DNA of 7,800 bases from Oscillibacter sp. (GTDB taxonomy: Bacteria; Bacillota; Clostridia; Oscillospirales; Oscillospiraceae). The notes under the pieces were generated by a model. That model searched no databases, was not told the origin of the DNA, and was given only the letters and a program-made list of their open reading frames with translations. Every line of letters starts with the position of its first letter. Position 1 is the stretch's first letter. Below are positions 6,074-7,800 of this stretch, one piece after another. The position numbers and the translations under genes were made by a program. The stretch covers positions 1 to 7,800 of the forward strand of contig DPGF01000102.1 in the NCBI GenBank assembly GCA_003522105.1, written 5' to 3'.

Positions 6074-6461
6074 CTTTCTCTTCTCTCTTCTTGTCCACGA
6101 AATTCTGCATGCGGTCAAGAACCTCCGGCACGAGATCGAGCACGCGGTCGACCGTTGTTGCCGCAGGCATAGCCACGGGCATCACGCGCGTCATGCCGTC
6201 CTTGACGATAAGGAAGGCAACGGGGTCGACCTTGACGCCTGCGCCCGCGCCGCCGCCAAAGCGCGCGGTGTCGGTCTTGCCATAGTCGCCGCCGCCCGCG
6301 CCGAAGCCAAAGCTCACGCGGGAAACGGGAATGACGGTCACGCCGTCGGGCGTTTGGATCGGCTCGCCGATGATGGTGTTGGAATCGACCATATCACGGA
6401 TCTTGTCCATCGTGGTGTCCATAAGGTCATTGAGCGGCGTTTTCTTTTCGATGTTTTCCAT
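6063..6461 (-). CDS. ytfJ: YtfJ (GerW)-family sporulation protein
   Basis: A 132-residue soluble protein of the Spore_YtfJ family, whose B. subtilis member GerW/YtfJ is forespore-expressed and needed for a normal germination response. The family signature is clear: an N-terminal helix LMDTTMDKIRDMVDSNTIIGEP (about 13-34), then TVIPVSRVSFGFGAGGGDYG (42-61), the glycine-rich FGGGAGAGVKVDPVAFLIV (68-86) and a C-terminal helical tail ending in charged residues. There is no signal peptide or membrane segment. Length matches the family. The ATG at 6461 has AAGGA at 6470-6474 with 8-base spacing. It lies 19 bases after the DUF2953 gene, the same pairing as ytfI-ytfJ in B. subtilis, which suggests co-expression. 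YtfJ homologues also occur in some non-sporulating Firmicutes, so its presence suggests but does not prove spore formation. Confidence 0.94.
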   Translation of the reverse strand: MENIEKKTPLNDLMDTTMDKIRDMVDSNTIIGEPIQTPDGVTVIPVSRVSFGFGAGGGDYGKTDTARFGGGAGAGVKVDPVAFLIVKDGMTRVMPVAMPAATTVDRVLDLVPEVLDRMQNFVDKKREEKDIY

Positions 6462-6480
6462 GTGGTTCGTCCTTTCTTTA

Positions 6481-7164
6481 TTATGCTGTCATTTTTTCAT
6501 TGTGTTCGTGGTTCGGTTGTGCGCTCTCCGTTGGTTTTTCCGCGGGAGCGTCGTTTTTATGCGCCTTTTTATAGCGCAGATACCATTTAAGCAGCGGCCA
6601 CAGCAACGCAATGAGGATGCGCAGCCCATCGCGGATGCGAAGCGAGCAGCCGACGCTTCCCTCTGCGCGCGTTTTTTCCGCGCCGTAATCCATGCGCAGG
6701 TGCAGCGAGGGTTCCGGGATCAGAAAAATATCCTCTAAATGCGGCATCACACCCCACATCATGGCGTTTGCATAGCCATAGGTCTGCGCGATCTCCGCCG
6801 GGTCGCTGCCGCCAAAGACGACAAGGATCTCCAGCGGGTCGATACGAAGGCGCTTGCAGGCGCGCCTCGCCGATTCTCTGAGCGCAGAAAGTGCCGTGGA
6901 GATGAGATCCTTTTTCTCTTCTTTTGTGAGCTTGGGAAGACCGCGCTTTTTCTTTTCCGCGCGCTTTTCTTCCTCTTTTTTTGTTTTTGCCGCCTCCTGC
7001 GCCGTTTCCTTTTTTTCCTTTGCCGGCAGCAGTTTGAAGCGGAACGGGCCGACCGAGAGCCGCAGGTTCAACTCCTGTCCGAACCGCAGCAGCGCGCCCA
7101 CGCGGAGAAATCCGATCAGAAGAAAGATCAGCAGGATGATCCCAATCACTTTTAACGCAGTCAA
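6481..7164 (-). CDS. DUF2953 domain-containing membrane protein (YtfI-like)
   Basis: A 227-residue protein of unknown biochemical function. One strong transmembrane segment at about 4-20 is followed by a short beta-like stretch (LNLRLSVGPFRFKLLP), a very Lys/Glu/Ala-rich charged linker at about 49-75, and a conserved-looking DUF2953 core around 95-180. A second hydrophobic stretch at 181-196 (LRILIALLWPLLKWYL) could be membrane-associated. The tail from about 200 is polar and low in complexity. The call rests on the core and on its place directly before ytfJ, matching B. subtilis ytfI-ytfJ. The start is TTG at 7164, supported by a near-perfect GGAGG at 7172-7176 with 7-base spacing and by the hydrophobic N-terminus it gives. 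It lies 40 bases after scpB. The topology and any sporulation role are inference. Confidence 0.82.
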   Translation of the reverse strand: MTALKVIGIILLIFLLIGFLRVGALLRFGQELNLRLSVGPFRFKLLPAKEKKETAQEAAKTKKEEEKRAEKKKRGLPKLTKEEKKDLISTALSALRESARRACKRLRIDPLEILVVFGGSDPAEIAQTYGYANAMMWGVMPHLEDIFLIPEPSLHLRMDYGAEKTRAEGSVGCSLRIRDGLRILIALLWPLLKWYLRYKKAHKNDAPAEKPTESAQPNHEHNEKMTA

Positions 7165-7204
7165 TCGACCACCTCCCTCTTCTCAATCGTTCGTCAGCGA
7201 TCTG

Positions 7205-7800
7205 TCAACGCCCTTCGTTCGTAAGGGGAGACTCTTCCTTCGCCGCGAGGCTGCCGGGATCGAGGATTGTGCCGTCGTCCGTCATACGGAGCTGACCGTC
7301 GGCTTCAAGCCCCGGCATTTCAGGCAGTTCCTCAAGCGACCCAAGGTGAAAATCGCGCAGGAATTTTTTTGTTGTGCGGTACAGCCTCGGCCGCCCCGGC
7401 ACCTGAAGACGCCCGCACTCTTCGATAAGCCCGCGCTCTAAGAGAAGACCCACGGTGTAGGAGCTGTCCACCCCGCGCACCTGATCGACATAGGCGCGGG
7501 TCGTGGGCTGATAATAGGCAATGATCGTCAGCACCTCCAGCGCAGGTTGAGAAAGCTTGGCGGTCTTGCGGATCTCAAACGCCTTGCGGATCACATCCGC
7601 GTAATCCGGCGATGAGCAGAGCTGATAGCTGTCCTCCATGCGAATGAGGCGGATGCCGCGGCGCTCAAAGGCATAATAGTCGCCGAGCTTTTGCAGCACC
7701 TGCTCCGCTGTCGGCCGGTCGAGATCCAGCGCAAGACAGATGCGGTCGATCGCAAGCGGCTCGCCGCTGGCAAAGAGAATGCCCTCGATGGCCGACTCGA
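7205..7800 (-). CDS. scpB: Segregation and condensation protein B (ScpB), 5' end outside window
   Basis: ScpB is the small kleisin-associated subunit of the SMC-ScpA-ScpB condensin complex, which compacts and separates replicated chromosomes. The visible 197 residues begin in ESAIEGILFASGEPL, which is the usual first helix of ScpB, so only about 5-10 N-terminal residues and the start codon are missing. The first winged-helix domain is followed by the second, with the diagnostic stretch LSQPALEVLTIIAYYQP, then RGVDSSYTVGLLLERGLIEECGR, PGRPRLYRTTKKFLRDF and LGSLEELPEMP. These are the most conserved ScpB motifs, so the call is secure. The tail after LPEMP (about 30 residues) is polar and probably disordered. 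scpA is expected immediately upstream, outside the window. The stop lies 40 bases before the DUF2953 gene, and I see no hairpin terminator in that gap. Confidence 0.97.
   Translation of the reverse strand, partial: ESAIEGILFASGEPLAIDRICLALDLDRPTAEQVLQKLGDYYAFERRGIRLIRMEDSYQLCSSPDYADVIRKAFEIRKTAKLSQPALEVLTIIAYYQPTTRAYVDQVRGVDSSYTVGLLLERGLIEECGRLQVPGRPRLYRTTKKFLRDFHLGSLEELPEMPGLEADGQLRMTDDGTILDPGSLAAKEESPLTNEGR

Noticed and set aside
6479..6485. CATAATA before ytfJ as a second sporulation -10 element
   Set aside because: It is formed by the DUF2953 stop region, has no -35 partner at a sensible distance, and would place the transcript start on the ytfJ ribosome binding site.
6930..7020. T-rich runs on the plus strand as a terminator
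   Set aside because: They are the complement of the Lys-rich linker codons (AAA/AAG) of the DUF2953 gene, with no hairpin before them.
7165..7204. Gap between scpB and the DUF2953 gene as a terminator or promoter
   Set aside because: No inverted repeat followed by a T-run on the transcribed strand and no convincing promoter boxes; only the GGAGG ribosome binding site is clear.

Overview
The window reads as an ordinary chromosomal stretch from a fairly GC-rich (about 60% by eye), endospore-lineage Firmicute, most likely class Clostridia and plausibly the Oscillospiraceae/Ruminococcaceae. The evidence is a DUF2953 (YtfI-like)/YtfJ sporulation pair, ScpB, a clostridial-type IspH directly behind plsC, and AGGAG-type ribosome binding sites. 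The placement is inference from gene content; there is no rRNA gene to confirm it. I see no mobile element, CRISPR array, tRNA, rRNA or clear terminator, and no undescribed multi-gene system.

All ten genes lie on the minus strand, so they are transcribed from position 7800 toward 1: scpB (5' end just outside the window), a DUF2953 protein, ytfJ, a D-alanyl-D-alanine carboxypeptidase, rluB, a MurR/RpiR-type regulator, an HI0933/BaiN-type flavoprotein, cmk, plsC and ispH (3' end outside the window). No gap exceeds about 45 bases. Three junctions overlap: the regulator and flavoprotein by 8 bases, cmk/plsC by ATGA, and plsC/ispH by GTGA. This looks like one long housekeeping transcription unit, or a few nested ones.

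Region by region: 7800-6063 carries chromosome-segregation (ScpB) and spore-associated (DUF2953, YtfJ) genes. 6020-4899 encodes an exported peptidoglycan carboxypeptidase. 4886-4182 encodes a 23S rRNA pseudouridine synthase. 4161-2070 holds a sugar-phosphate-sensing type regulator translationally coupled to a flavoprotein of unsettled function. 2030-1 carries nucleotide (Cmk), phospholipid (PlsC) and isoprenoid (IspH) genes. The set links growth functions (membrane, wall, nucleotides, ribosome, chromosome) rather than forming one pathway.

The points most worth a second look are modest. rluB has no ATG, GTG or TTG codon that would keep its whole N-terminal S4 domain, and appears to start at CTG behind a G-rich Shine-Dalgarno site. 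A sporulation-sigma-like promoter may lie in the gap before the carboxypeptidase. An AT-rich patch inside ispH holds an extended -10 promoter-like sequence. The MurR/RpiR regulator has no sugar genes beside it. The spmA/spmB pair often seen between dacB and rluB in other spore formers is absent.
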